Of a DNA stretch of 49,635 bases, positions 18,727 to 30,552 are shown piece after piece. A program made the position numbers and the translations under genes. Within the stretch, counting starts at the first letter, position 1. Every line of letters begins with the position of its first letter. The DNA is taken from the NCBI GenBank assembly GCA_001799195.1, contig MGSU01000091.1:1-49635 (forward strand), in the 5' to 3' direction. A model generated the notes under the pieces. The model was not told the origin of the DNA. It searched no databases and saw only the letters and a program-made list of their open reading frames with translations. This DNA is from Deltaproteobacteria bacterium RIFOXYA12_FULL_61_11. Lineage in GTDB: Bacteria; Bdellovibrionota_F; JAHFAK01; YA12-FULL-61-11.

Positions 18727-19605
18727 ATGGTCTCGCGAAAAAAACTGATCCTCAAATCTCTGAACCGCGTCAATGATTTACCAACCATTTCCGAGGTCTA
18801 CCGGGAAGTCCTGGACGCTATCGATGCCGATCAGGACATCGAACAGATCGCCCAACTGGCAAAACGGGACCTCGCCCTCTCGACCAAGGTCTTGCGCGTC
18901 GTTAACTCTCCGGTGTTCAGGACCGGGGGCCGTGAGGTGACCGATATCGAGACCGGCGTGGTCCGCCTGGGTATCCTCGAATTCAAGAAACTCGTCATTT
19001 CGCTCAGCGTTATCGAGACCTTCGGCAATTTTGGGCACCGCATCGACTACCGTACCTTCTGGAAACACTGCTTGACCTGCGCATCGGTCACTGTGAAAAC
19101 CTTTGCCCTGGTCTCTGGCAAGAACCTCGGACGCAAGGTCGCCGGGGAACTCTACACCGCCGCGCTGTTGCACGACATAGGCATCATCATCCTCGATCAC
19201 TATTTCCCTGACTACTACCTTAAGGTTCTCGAAGCCGGGGACAATCCGGCCTCTCGCAAACTGCTCGATCGGGAGCTGGAGATCCTCGAGATCACCCACG
19301 AAGAAGTCGGAGAGATCGTGGCTCGCCGCTGGAACTTGCCCGAGTACATACTCGCCGCAATTCGCTATCATCATAGTATCCGCGAGTACCAAGGACGCTA
19401 TGAACCTATCGTCCGAGTGGTCAAGATCGCCAACGAGATGTGCCTCATGCAGGGAGTCGCTGGAGTGACCCCAGAGGGAGTACACCTTGTGCTAGACGAA
19501 GAGGCCCAGGAAAAGCTCAAACAAAAGAGCGCATTGTATGAAAAACTTCTGTCTTCCTTCGAGGAGGACGTGGAGAAGTCCGAGGCCATGTTGTCGCTTG
19601 TTTGA
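18727..19605 (+). CDS. HDOD domain protein
   Basis: LPTISEVYREVLDAIDADQDIEQIAQLAKRDLALSTKVLRVVNSPVFR...LLHDIGIIILDHYFPDYY. Confidence 0.85.
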   Translation: MVSRKKLILKSLNRVNDLPTISEVYREVLDAIDADQDIEQIAQLAKRDLALSTKVLRVVNSPVFRTGGREVTDIETGVVRLGILEFKKLVISLSVIETFGNFGHRIDYRTFWKHCLTCASVTVKTFALVSGKNLGRKVAGELYTAALLHDIGIIILDHYFPDYYLKVLEAGDNPASRKLLDRELEILEITHEEVGEIVARRWNLPEYILAAIRYHHSIREYQGRYEPIVRVVKIANEMCLMQGVAGVTPEGVHLVLDEEAQEKLKQKSALYEKLLSSFEEDVEKSEAMLSLV

Positions 19606-19664
19606 CGGCAACCCGGAACTCGGTTGAGAACCTGTACGATCAGCACGAGGAGACAGCACACACC

Positions 19665-21599
19665 ATGCTCAAGTACATGCGAGAAAATGCCGGATCTTGG
19701 GGCATCCGGGCGATCTTCGTAATCCTGGTCTTAGCCTTCATCGGCTGGGGTGGCGGAGGAATTTCCGATTTTTTCCAGGGTACCGATGATCTCGCCGCCA
19801 GCGTGAACGGCACCACTATCAAGCGGGCAGACTACGAGAACCGGGCTCGCCGACTCTTACAGACCTATCGATCCCAATATCGGGCCATCCTCAAGAAAGA
19901 TATTACCCCGCAAATGGAACTCGAATACAAGAAGAGTCTCCTCGAACGGATGATAGAGCGCGAACTGCTGCTGCAAACAATCGATGAGATGGGGCTTGCT
20001 ATCAGTAACAGCGCGGTCAGCGAGGCCATCAAAGCCGAGGATTCCTTCAAAGATGAAAAGACCCAGCAATTCTCGTATGAACTCTACACCCGTCTTCTCA
20101 GGGCCAATCAGCTAACCCCGGAAGCCTATGAACTCGAACGTCGGCGCGACCTTCTCATCGAGCAACTGCGCACCTCGGTCGAGGACTTCGTCAAGGTCTC
20201 CGCAGCAGAACTCGAGAGCGACTTCCTCCGGAAGAATGAACAGCTCGATCTGAACTATGTCGCTTTCTCCTCCAAGAATTTTGAGGCTCAGGTGGAACCG
20301 TCGCCAGAAGAGCTGCGCAAGACCTACGAAGAGAACGCGGCCTCGTACCAGAGCGAAGAGCAACGCAGGGTCACCTATACCGTGCTCGATCCCTCTTCCC
20401 TGATCTCCACCCTGCCCATCCCGGACGAAGCAGCCATCCTCAAGGAATTCGAGACCAAGTACAAAGGGACCAAGGATGAACCCGAGATGGTCCGGGCAAG
20501 GCACATCCTTTTCAAGACCGAAGAGGGCGCAGACAATGCTGCGGTTCTTGCGAAAGCCCAGGAGGTGTTAAGCAAACTCCGCGCAGGTGCCGACTTCGCC
20601 GACATGGCAAAACTCCACAGCGATGACGCAGCAAGCGCCCGAGATGGCGGTGATCTTGGTTTCTTCGGCCGAGATAAAATGGTCAAGGTGTTCGAAGAGG
20701 CGGCCTTCGCCCTGCAACCTGGTGCACTCAGTGAGCCCGTGCAAAGCGATTTCGGCTATCACCTCATCAAGGTCGAAGAGCGGAGGGCTGCTGTCCCCGC
20801 AACCCTTGAACGGTATCGTGAGGAAATCATCTCCTCCTTGCGGTCTAACGCAGCAGCCGAACAAGCAAAAGAACGCTTGCGCGACCTTCGGAAGACCGTC
20901 ACGGATACCCCGAATCTCTTCGAGAAACATCTCGCCGAGGCACGCTTACCCGTTCAGGTGACCCCAGCTTTCACGAAGGACGGCAATCAACCAGGTATCC
21001 CCGATGCACGGGTCTTAACCCGCACCGCTTTCGCCATCCCTGCTGTGGGACGTTTCTCCGCACCGCAATCCTCGAGTTCGGGTTCGATCTATCTGCTCCG
21101 GCTTGACGAGATCATTCCACCTGCCCCCATGTCCTTCGAGGACGCCCTCGAACGGGTCAAAAAAGACCATGTAGGTAAACAAGCCAAACTCTTGGCAAAA
21201 GCCGCTGCAGAGGATATCCTCACCCGTCTTCGCGCAGGGGAAACGTTGTCCGGAGAATCGTTCCAGATTCAAACGACCGGACCCTTCTTCTATCGTCGGG
21301 TCGCTTATCTTCCGAAGATTGGTGCGGTATCCAATATGAAGGAAAAACTGGCATCCATCACGAAAGACAAGCCCCGTATCGATGAGGTGATCGAACATCT
21401 CGACACCTATTATTGCCTGTGGTTGAAGGACCACCTCGCGGCCGATACCAAAGACTTCGAGCAGCGGAAGGATGAGATCCTCGCTACCCTCCTCCAAGAG
21501 AAGAAAACTGCATATTTCAACGAATGGAAGGAACAACTCAAGGAAAAAGCTGAGATTAACCGTTACTATCTCTTCTACGAACTTCCCGAAGAAGGCTGA
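19665..21599 (+). CDS. PpiD/SurA-like peptidyl-prolyl cis-trans isomerase
   Basis: N-terminal TM (MLKYMRENAGSWGIRAIFVILVLAFIGWG), SurA_N region, parvulin domain VRARHILFKTEEGADNAAVLAKAQEVLSKLRAGADFADMAKLHSDD. Confidence 0.88.
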   Translation: MLKYMRENAGSWGIRAIFVILVLAFIGWGGGGISDFFQGTDDLAASVNGTTIKRADYENRARRLLQTYRSQYRAILKKDITPQMELEYKKSLLERMIERELLLQTIDEMGLAISNSAVSEAIKAEDSFKDEKTQQFSYELYTRLLRANQLTPEAYELERRRDLLIEQLRTSVEDFVKVSAAELESDFLRKNEQLDLNYVAFSSKNFEAQVEPSPEELRKTYEENAASYQSEEQRRVTYTVLDPSSLISTLPIPDEAAILKEFETKYKGTKDEPEMVRARHILFKTEEGADNAAVLAKAQEVLSKLRAGADFADMAKLHSDDAASARDGGDLGFFGRDKMVKVFEEAAFALQPGALSEPVQSDFGYHLIKVEERRAAVPATLERYREEIISSLRSNAAAEQAKERLRDLRKTVTDTPNLFEKHLAEARLPVQVTPAFTKDGNQPGIPDARVLTRTAFAIPAVGRFSAPQSSSSGSIYLLRLDEIIPPAPMSFEDALERVKKDHVGKQAKLLAKAAAEDILTRLRAGETLSGESFQIQTTGPFFYRRVAYLPKIGAVSNMKEKLASITKDKPRIDEVIEHLDTYYCLWLKDHLAADTKDFEQRKDEILATLLQEKKTAYFNEWKEQLKEKAEINRYYLFYELPEEG

Positions 21600-21625
21600 G
21601 TCTCACGCTCTCTCACCACCAATCC

Positions 21626-22990
21626 TCAGGCCTGGTAACGATCATCCGAATAGCTCTCGTATCGCGTGAATTGACCGAAGAACCGTAGCTGTACTTTATC
21701 CAGCGCACCATTACGATGTTTCTCGATGAGCAGTTCGGCTCCTGTTTGATCATCGAGTTCTTTATCGAAATAGCTTTCGCGATGTAAAAAAGCGATAAGG
21801 TCGGCATCCTGTTCCAGGGCTCCGGACTCACGCAAATCCGAAAGTTTTGGGCGTTTTTCTTTCGCCCCTCGTTTCTCCAGCTCGCGATTGAGTTGCGAGA
21901 GTGCGATCACCGGAGCATCGAGTTCCTTTGCCAACTCTTTGAGGGTGCGTGATATTTCTGCAATCTCCTGCTCTCGGTTGTTGATGCTGCGCTTGAGATA
22001 GGGATCGAGTCTCACGAGCTGGAGGTAGTCAATGACGATCAAGGCGAGCCCACTCTCCCGTTTCTGCCGACGCGACCGCAGCACCAACTCGGACAGCTTT
22101 ATCCCTCCGGTATCGTCGATGAAGAGCTTGCCATCGCTAATTCTACCTATGGTGTCGATGAGTTGCTGATACTCGCGCTCGCTGAGTTGACCGGTCTTGA
22201 CGTTCTTCGCATCGATACGTCCTTCACTTGCAATAACCCTCAGGGCCAATTGCCGCGAAGACATCTCACAACTGAAGAATAAGACCGGCTGCCGTTGCAC
22301 GAGAGCTACATGCGCCGCGATGTTGAGAGCAAAAGCGGTCTTGCCCATGCCCGGGCGTGCTGCCAGAATGATCAGGTCCGAATTTTGCAAACCCGCAGTC
22401 AGACGATCGAAGTCGGTAAATCCGGTAGGTAGTCCGGTAAATGGTTGTTTGTGCTTGTACCTCTCATCGATGTAAGAAAACGTCGTCCGCAAAACCTCGT
22501 CGATGCGTTGGACTTTCTTCGCATTCTTCTGGTTTCCTAATTCATTGAGATTTTTCATGCTTGTCAGCATGAACTGCTCGACATCCTCCTCACCCTGAAA
22601 CGCTTTCTCGATCAAGGCCGAGGCTTCGTCGATCAAGGTCCGGTAGAAAGCCTTCTCGCGTATGATGCGAGCATGGTGTTCGATATTGGTCAGGTTGAGG
22701 ACTCGTTCAGAGAGAGAGGTCAGGAACTCCACCCCACCGACTCGATCGAGTTCCCCGGTCTCCCGTAGTCGATCGGACACGGTGATCAGGTCGATCTTCT
22801 CCCCCTCGGTGTGGAGCGAAAGCATGGTCCGGAATAAAACCCGGTGTGTTTCCTTGTAAAAGTCCTCGGGAGAAACCAATTCAGCAACCCGGTCGAGCAC
22901 CTCTCCCTTGAGGATGATGCCGCCGAGCACCGATTGCTCGGCTTCGAGATTCTGAGGGGGAATTCGGCCGGTGGTAGCCCCCTCGCTCAT
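21626..22990 (-). CDS. dnaB: Replicative DNA helicase
   Basis: PPQNLEAEQSVLGGI, LIILAARPGMGKTAFALNIA, FFSCEMSSRQLALR, VIDYLQL. Confidence 0.96.
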   Translation of the reverse strand: MSEGATTGRIPPQNLEAEQSVLGGIILKGEVLDRVAELVSPEDFYKETHRVLFRTMLSLHTEGEKIDLITVSDRLRETGELDRVGGVEFLTSLSERVLNLTNIEHHARIIREKAFYRTLIDEASALIEKAFQGEEDVEQFMLTSMKNLNELGNQKNAKKVQRIDEVLRTTFSYIDERYKHKQPFTGLPTGFTDFDRLTAGLQNSDLIILAARPGMGKTAFALNIAAHVALVQRQPVLFFSCEMSSRQLALRVIASEGRIDAKNVKTGQLSEREYQQLIDTIGRISDGKLFIDDTGGIKLSELVLRSRRQKRESGLALIVIDYLQLVRLDPYLKRSINNREQEIAEISRTLKELAKELDAPVIALSQLNRELEKRGAKEKRPKLSDLRESGALEQDADLIAFLHRESYFDKELDDQTGAELLIEKHRNGALDKVQLRFFGQFTRYESYSDDRYQA

Positions 22991-23430
22991 TCCTCGACGA
23001 CCCAGACCTTGATCTTCGTGGTAACATCTGCGGTAATGCGGATGGGAACACTATATATGCCAAGTTTCTTTATCGGTTCGTCGAGTTGAATCCAGCCCCG
23101 GTCGACCTCGATCCCTTCGGTAAGCAACTGTTTTTCGATGTCCATGGCGGTCACCGATCCAAAGAGCTTTTCGTTTTCCCCGGCCTTCTTGGCAATGGTG
23201 CAGGACATGCTGGCGATCTTATCAGCCATAACCTGGGCATTCTTGAGATCCTTCTTCCGTTTATGCTCCATGAGCATGGATGTATGCCGCTGGTTGCGCA
23301 CGCTGCCTTCCCTGGCCTCAAGGGCGATATTCGTCGGGAAGAGGAAATTGCGGGCATACCCACGCGCGACATTGAGAACATCGCCAACCTTGCCCAGACC
23401 TTTCACGTTTTCAGTGAGCATGACCTTCAT
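22987..23430 (-). CDS. rplI: 50S ribosomal protein L9
   Basis: MKVMLTENVKGLGKVGDVLNVARGYARNFLFPTNIALEA; 4-nt overlap with dnaB. Confidence 0.95.
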   Translation of the reverse strand: MKVMLTENVKGLGKVGDVLNVARGYARNFLFPTNIALEAREGSVRNQRHTSMLMEHKRKKDLKNAQVMADKIASMSCTIAKKAGENEKLFGSVTAMDIEKQLLTEGIEVDRGWIQLDEPIKKLGIYSVPIRITADVTTKIKVWVVEE

Positions 23431-23446
23431 CAGAAACCTCCCTCGT

Positions 23447-24352
23447 TCAGGACTGCCGGTGCAACCCCCGGAAATCAAACCACACATCGAAGACGCCAAG
23501 CAACGCCAGGACTACATTGAACTGGACAAAGGCCAGCACGTAGAGGACCGGCTTGAGCAGGGCGAACGTCTTCAGCTTTGTAAGATAAAACGCGGTGATT
23601 GACAAGCCCTGGAAGAAGTAGAGCATGCCTACTCCAACCAGCAGGTTCATACCAACGCGATCGACCCAGGGAGAATTGACCAGGAAACCCAGGGTAAAGA
23701 TCCCCAAGGCTGCCGCTACTATCCATATCAGGTTCTCGGGGAGCTGCCATTTTGAAAGATCACTCGGCAGGAACAAACCTGGGAAACGGCGGAACAAGAT
23801 TACCAAATTAAGCCAACTCAGGACAAAGGCGTTAACTAACAACAAGGAAGGAGCAAGTTCGGTGACACTGCTCAAGAACTGTTGCCGGTGTGTCTCGTCC
23901 TGGAAGAGGTGCTCGTTGGTCGTGAGCATGTGGAGTTGATCCCTGACGAGTTGCTCGAGACTCGCTTCCGAGAAGAACAGGAAATACCCACCAGAAAGCA
24001 GAAGGGTGATGCACAGGGTTATAAGGGCGAAAAAGAGCGTACCAACGAAAGACCGAGTGCGCCACGCAAACTCACCGATCAACGCGGAGTATGCGACCAA
24101 GGTCAGCGGTACTATGAGCATAGTGAGCTGCATTCCGCCCGACAGAGCAGCGCTTGCGAGCACCACCACAAGTCCGAGGCCCGCTGCACTCAGACCATAC
24201 ACTCGGCCAAAGCGGAGGTACAGATACACGACCGGTAACGGTACGAAGATCACGAGGCCAAAAGCGATGATGAAGACGAGACCAATAACAGGGATGAGGA
24301 GTTCTCTCCCTGCTGTTCCAAAACCTCGGGACAAAGTACCCTTCCCGTTCAT
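23447..24352 (-). CDS. DUF2232/YybS-like membrane protein
   Basis: Polytopic membrane protein located between rplI and rpsR. Confidence 0.7.
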   Translation of the reverse strand: MNGKGTLSRGFGTAGRELLIPVIGLVFIIAFGLVIFVPLPVVYLYLRFGRVYGLSAAGLGLVVVLASAALSGGMQLTMLIVPLTLVAYSALIGEFAWRTRSFVGTLFFALITLCITLLLSGGYFLFFSEASLEQLVRDQLHMLTTNEHLFQDETHRQQFLSSVTELAPSLLLVNAFVLSWLNLVILFRRFPGLFLPSDLSKWQLPENLIWIVAAALGIFTLGFLVNSPWVDRVGMNLLVGVGMLYFFQGLSITAFYLTKLKTFALLKPVLYVLAFVQFNVVLALLGVFDVWFDFRGLHRQS

Positions 24353-24384
24353 ATTGATGGGACGATCGAGTATGAGGATCGTTC

Positions 24385-24639
24385 TCAGTAGACCGTGGTG
24401 GAATAAGGCATCAAGGCGACATTCCGAGCTTGTTTGATGGCTTTTGCCAGAAAACGTTGGTGCTTCGCACAGGTGCCGGTTATCCGCCTCGACATGATTT
24501 TGCCGCGCTCGGTGACAAAATTGCGCAAGGTCATCGATTCTTTATAGTCGATGGTCATCGCCTCACTCGACTCGATGCAAAACTTGCATACGCGCTTGCG
24601 GAAGGTCCTGCGTTTCTTGTCCGTCTTCTTCGTGATCAT
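24385..24639 (-). CDS. rpsR: 30S ribosomal protein S18
   Basis: [62 protein letters not shown]. Confidence 0.95.
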   Translation of the reverse strand: MITKKTDKKRRTFRKRVCKFCIESSEAMTIDYKESMTLRNFVTERGKIMSRRITGTCAKHQRFLAKAIKQARNVALMPYSTTVY

Positions 24640-24668
24640 AACTTGCTTACTCCTGTACCTATCCGCAC

Positions 24669-24971
24669 TCAGGCGGCGTTGTACTCACGCTCCAGCAACA
24701 TGGTCTGGTACCGCAGGACATCCTCGTCGATTTTCAGGTACCGCTCTATCTCTCGTACTAACTCAGGACCTCCGCAGAAGGTCATGAGGAAGTAATAGCC
24801 CTTGAAGGATTTTGCGATCTCATAGGTAAACTTGCGCTTACCCCATTCGTCGAACTTGACGATCTTCCCCTCTCGAGCCGCGACCAGTTCTTCGATCTTC
24901 TTGCGTATCGTCTCTTTTTTATCGTCGCTGACATCGGTCTTCACGATGTACAGACACTCGTACAGTCTCAT
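24669..24971 (-). CDS. rpsF: 30S ribosomal protein S6
   Basis: [13 protein letters not shown]...[30 protein letters not shown]. Confidence 0.94.
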   Translation of the reverse strand: MRLYECLYIVKTDVSDDKKETIRKKIEELVAAREGKIVKFDEWGKRKFTYEIAKSFKGYYFLMTFCGGPELVREIERYLKIDEDVLRYQTMLLEREYNAA

Positions 24972-25115
24972 GCCTCCTCCAAACCCAAGGGGTTGCTCCC
25001 CAGAAAGTAAGTCGATATACCACCTTCCCCGAGAATTGCAAGGATTTTCGCGGGCATCACTCAGCCTTTTGAACTTGATCGGAGTCTACGGGGCCTGGTC
25101 GAGATAAGAAACGAC

Positions 25116-25144
25116 GAGGGGGGCGGAGTTACTCCACCCCCCTC
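25116..25144 (-). terminator. Rho-independent-like terminator after groEL
   Basis: gaggggggcggagt / actccacccccctc, 14-bp stem with one wobble; followed on the minus strand by a T-rich stretch (cgtcgtttcttatc). Confidence 0.6.
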
Positions 25145-25173
25145 GAGCTTTTCGTCAATCAGGGGTCGTCAAC

Positions 25174-26862
<1,689 letters not shown>

Positions 26863-27150
26863 TTACTCCAAGATACCGAGAATATCGTCTTCCCTGAGAA
26901 TGAGATGCTCCTCGCCATCGAGCTTGATCTCGGTGCCGGCATACTTGCTGAAAAGCACCCTGTCGTTGACCTTCAGTTCCATTGCTTGACGCTCACCGGT
27001 CTCCAGGCGCTTCCCGTTCCCCACGGCTACGACTTTCCCCTCCATGGGCTTCTCTTTCGCGGTATCGGGAATGATGATGCCCCCCTTCGAGGTATCTTCC
27101 CCCCCAATCCTCTTGATCAAAACACGATCGGCCATCGGTCGAACCTTCAT
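26863..27150 (-). CDS. groES: Co-chaperonin GroES
   Basis: [48 protein letters not shown]. Confidence 0.96.
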   Translation of the reverse strand: MKVRPMADRVLIKRIGGEDTSKGGIIIPDTAKEKPMEGKVVAVGNGKRLETGERQAMELKVNDRVLFSKYAGTEIKLDGEEHLILREDDILGILE

Positions 27151-27204
27151 ACGTCCTCCTTGTACTTTGGTTGCTGTTGACCATTCGGGTTCAAACGCGG
27201 GCAA

Positions 27205-27232
27205 CTTGTAACCACCTTGTCCGGGGAGTCAA
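27205..27232 (-). promoter_or_regulatory. Possible sigma70-like promoter of groESL
   Basis: Minus strand TTGACT-N16-TACAAG upstream of groES; no CIRCE sequence seen. Confidence 0.3.
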
Positions 27233-27495
27233 CCTCGGGGTAGAAAATTTTCTTCTTTGCGCCATTCGGGAATTCCTGTTAGGCTGAGCATCCTGTCATG
27301 TCGGGATCGTGATCATCGTCCATGCCGTTCTCCAGCATTCACCAGCGCTATGCTCTCGCTCGGAGGTCCCCAAAACGACCTCTCGAGACGAACCCAACGC
27401 ATAGGGAACGCTGGTCATCCTCTTGTGCATGCACGAAAGGACTCGTACCCCTCAGGTGGCAGTAGCAGGATTCCTGACGAGGAGAGAAACAACCG

Positions 27496-28092
27496 ATGTC
27501 GTTCATCAATTACTCGACCAAGGAAATCAACTGCAAAATCGTGTATTACGGAGCAGGCTCGAGTGGGAAGTCCACCAACTTGCAGTACATCTACAAGAAA
27601 ACGAGCCCAGAGGCCAAGGGCAAGATGGTTTCCCTCTCCTCGGAGAACGACTCCACCCTGTTCTTCGACTTCCTACCTCTCTCCCTCGGGGAACTGAAAG
27701 GGTACAAGACGCGTTTCCATCTCTATACCATCCCAGGGCAGCAGTTCTTCGCTTCGAGCCGAAAGCTGATCCTCAAAGGCGTGGATGGAATCGTCTTCGT
27801 AATCGATTCCCAGGTCGAGCGGATGGAAGCGAACCTCGATACCCTCGAGGACCTCAAAATCAATTTGAAGGAGCAGAACTACGATGTCGACAAGATCCCC
27901 TTGGTCTTCCAGTACAATAAACGAGATCTTCCCAATGTATCTGCTGCCCCGGAACTCCAAGAGCTGATCAACCCGCACCAACTGCATCCCGACTTCGAGG
28001 CCGTGGCCGTCAAAGGTCAGGGGGTTTTTGAATCTTTCAAGTCCGTAGCCAAGCTCATTATTAACGAACTCAAGCGTAAAGACCTCGAATAA
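27496..28092 (+). CDS. mglA: MglA-like small Ras-family GTPase
   Basis: MSFINYSTKEINCKIVYYGAGSSGKSTNLQYIYKKT...FFDFLPLSLGELKGYKTRFHLYTIPGQ...YNKRDLPN, close to Myxococcus MglA. Confidence 0.9.
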   Translation: MSFINYSTKEINCKIVYYGAGSSGKSTNLQYIYKKTSPEAKGKMVSLSSENDSTLFFDFLPLSLGELKGYKTRFHLYTIPGQQFFASSRKLILKGVDGIVFVIDSQVERMEANLDTLEDLKINLKEQNYDVDKIPLVFQYNKRDLPNVSAAPELQELINPHQLHPDFEAVAVKGQGVFESFKSVAKLIINELKRKDLE

Positions 28093-28162
28093 CGCTCTTC
28101 TCGCATGATTTTATTTCTGGATTTTCGTGCGCAGCGGAGGAATCGGGTAGGAATCTATTCGA

Positions 28163-29044
28163 TCAACGCGTACTGCGCGTCCGGAACAACAGCAGACCAA
28201 GGAGTAGGGTGATCCATCCCGACAGGAAGAACTCGGATCTGCCCGGCAACATCGCACATAGTCCACCCTCGGGTCTCGAAGCATCCTGGGGTTCGGGGTT
28301 GTGTTGGAGGGTTGGATCCTCGGAGAGAATACTAACCTCCTCTATATAAGGACTCGCGCTGTCGACTTCGAGACAGTGAATGGTCTGACCATAAAATGGA
28401 TACCACCGTTCTTCCTGGAGTGGAGCTTCCACTTGCTCCGGGAAGAGGTCCCCCGTGAACACGGTGTGCGTTTCAACGATCTGCCGCTCACTATCATAAA
28501 TGACGAAAACATCACCGTATTCCATGGTCCGCCACTCGATTTGACCTGCTCGGGGATCATAGACTCCCATCACGTCTCCGTGGAACTGGGTGCGCCACAC
28601 CACTTCGTTGGTCAGTGGATCGAGGACTCCATAGACACCTCCTGCCCACCGTTCGTGCCACACCATCTCACCGAAAGCTTCGACATAGAGCCCGAACACA
28701 CCACCATGCCAAGAAGTCTTCCATTCGACCTTCTTTACCGAGGGATTGTAGACCCCGTGAACCCCGGATTCCCAGGCTGCTCTCCACTCAACAGCTTCTT
28801 CAGCCGGATTGTACACACCGAAGACCCCGCCTCCCCATTGACCGCGCCATTCGACCCGCTGGAAGGCAGGATTATACACCCCATGCACGCTCCCAGCGTT
28901 CTTCAGGCGCCATTCGGTGATCCCCGTAGCCGGATTATGCACCCCGAAAACACTGCCACGGGGGTTGTTTTTGCATACAACACGGGCCTCGAGCTCGGCC
29001 CCCAGGGAACTGATGATAAGGAGTACAAGCAGGGGCCGTACCAT
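28163..29044 (-). CDS. Secreted/anchored protein with eight 21-aa repeats
   Basis: Repeats such as GSVHGVYNPAFQRVEWRGQWG, GGVFGVYNPAEEAVEWRAAWE, SGVHGVYNPSVKKVEWKTSWH; C-terminal Cys, TM and Arg tail. Confidence 0.75.
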   Translation of the reverse strand: MVRPLLVLLIISSLGAELEARVVCKNNPRGSVFGVHNPATGITEWRLKNAGSVHGVYNPAFQRVEWRGQWGGGVFGVYNPAEEAVEWRAAWESGVHGVYNPSVKKVEWKTSWHGGVFGLYVEAFGEMVWHERWAGGVYGVLDPLTNEVVWRTQFHGDVMGVYDPRAGQIEWRTMEYGDVFVIYDSERQIVETHTVFTGDLFPEQVEAPLQEERWYPFYGQTIHCLEVDSASPYIEEVSILSEDPTLQHNPEPQDASRPEGGLCAMLPGRSEFFLSGWITLLLGLLLFRTRSTR

Positions 29045-29174
29045 ACTTCGGTCCTCGTGTTGAGCGAAATCGATCTTTTGCTAGCACGCCTTGGCTCCGA
29101 TGTCAAACCGGCACACGCTTTGAATTCCCCCGATAAGATTGTTCCAACAAACCAGCATCAACAGAGGTTGTTCA

Positions 29175-29447
29175 ATGTGTTACAAGTTCTTCCGGACCAT
29201 TGTTCCGACCTACCTGTTCGGCGCTCCGAATCGCCTTTCCGTAGCACATCTGCCCCTCGTCCTGTTGTTCCTGACATACTCCTCTCTGCCTCGGCTGGTG
29301 TTCACCCTCGAGCATACGCAAACCACGTCGCTGGTCCGCAATGAGGTCTATAAGCGTCAGGAGAATTTCTCCTTCGCTATCTTAGCCGTCTTTCCTCTCG
29401 ATCGAACACTCTCGACACCATCACTTACAACAAGGAGTCTTCCATGA
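29175..29447 (+). CDS. Possible small protein, doubtful
   Basis: Frame of ORF 29139..29447 (MCYKFFRTIVPTYL...); TGA overlaps the next gene's ATG. Confidence 0.2.
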   Translation: MCYKFFRTIVPTYLFGAPNRLSVAHLPLVLLFLTYSSLPRLVFTLEHTQTTSLVRNEVYKRQENFSFAILAVFPLDRTLSTPSLTTRSLP

Positions 29448-30019
29448 GAGCCCTGGTCTTCGCTCTATGCCTCTTGCTCGGTCCACAGAGCCAGGCCGAG
29501 CAGCATCCTCTTTGCAAAGCCGAACGCCCCAGTCTGGACTCCCTCATCGGGCATCTCCGTGAGGATGCACGCCGCCAAGAGACAAGCCTTACCTCCTTGC
29601 TCCGCTTCGCCCGGTATCAGGCTCTGTTACCCGAAGTGAACGGGAAAGCGACGCGGGACAGAGATCGTAATCTCACGCTCAGCAATGGCAAATCAGGGAT
29701 TTCGACCGATATCGACCAAGATGCAGGCGTGAGTTACTCGCTTACCTTGGCATGGAACCTCGCTGAACTTCACCATAACAGTCAGACCCTTCGCTTGCAT
29801 TGGGAAATTGAAGAGGTGCTCGAGAAAGAAACCAAAGCGGTAGATCTCGCCGTGGAGTTATACCAACGCTGGGTCCAACTACGAGAGAAACTATGCACCG
29901 GCGAGGTCTCTGCCTCTACGGGCTTGGAACTACGAGCTCTCGAACACCGCCTGAATTCTCTCAGCCGGGGTTGGTTCCTGGATTGGGAGACAATCAAGAA
30001 GCCAGCTCCTTCGGAGTAA
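29444..30019 (+). CDS. Secreted protein of unknown function
   Basis: Signal peptide MRALVFALCLLLGPQSQA; AAGGAG RBS; ...LPEVNGKATRDRDRN...VSYSLTLAWNLAELHHN. Confidence 0.6.
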   Translation: MRALVFALCLLLGPQSQAEQHPLCKAERPSLDSLIGHLREDARRQETSLTSLLRFARYQALLPEVNGKATRDRDRNLTLSNGKSGISTDIDQDAGVSYSLTLAWNLAELHHNSQTLRLHWEIEEVLEKETKAVDLAVELYQRWVQLREKLCTGEVSASTGLELRALEHRLNSLSRGWFLDWETIKKPAPSE

Positions 30020-30552
30020 TGACAATGAAAATACGAACCCTATTTCCCATTGTTCTCTCGGTTTTCTATACTTGTGCCCCTCCCGACAACTCCTGGTCTT
30101 CTATCCAACAAGGAACATTGAGCATTGTTCCACACCTTACCTATACCAACATGTCTCGGCTTGACAGCGCGGCTGTCGCAGTTGAGCTCCAAGGAAGCGA
30201 ACCGTTCCTTTCTGAGAGCGTCGATCGCCGCTCGCTCACCTTCGGTGAACTGACTCCTGAGGGTGTTCACCTACTCGAAACCATCCCCGAACCGTTCTGG
30301 CCCTTTGACCTAGCCAGCCTGCAAGCTGACATGACATTGTGGCGCTCCACGGTATGGGACGATATCGTCGGGAAGGGCAACGGTTATCAGGAGATTAATG
30401 CGACCCTGCAATGGCAGGTCGAGGGAACACTCCTACGGATTCTCCTTCCTTCACTCGATCCTGCACACAGTTATCTCTTGGCAACCGACGGGATTTATTC
30501 TCTAAACCTGTATCGTTTCCTGCCCCTAGCGCTTGTGCTGACCCTTCCCTGA
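30019..30552 (+). CDS. Putative exported protein of unknown function
   Basis: ATG overlaps the previous stop (TAATG); start MTMKIRTLFPIVLSVFYTC, hydrophobic leader then Cys. Confidence 0.55.
   Translation: MTMKIRTLFPIVLSVFYTCAPPDNSWSSIQQGTLSIVPHLTYTNMSRLDSAAVAVELQGSEPFLSESVDRRSLTFGELTPEGVHLLETIPEPFWPFDLASLQADMTLWRSTVWDDIVGKGNGYQEINATLQWQVEGTLLRILLPSLDPAHSYLLATDGIYSLNLYRFLPLALVLTLP

Noticed and set aside
27151-27250. CIRCE (HrcA) operator upstream of groES
   Set aside because: Looked for TTAGCACTC-N9-GAGTGCTAA; not present.
28301-29344. 347-aa plus-strand ORF
   Set aside because: Antisense to the 21-aa repeat protein; the long frame is a by-product of repeat codon bias and the product looks non-protein-like.
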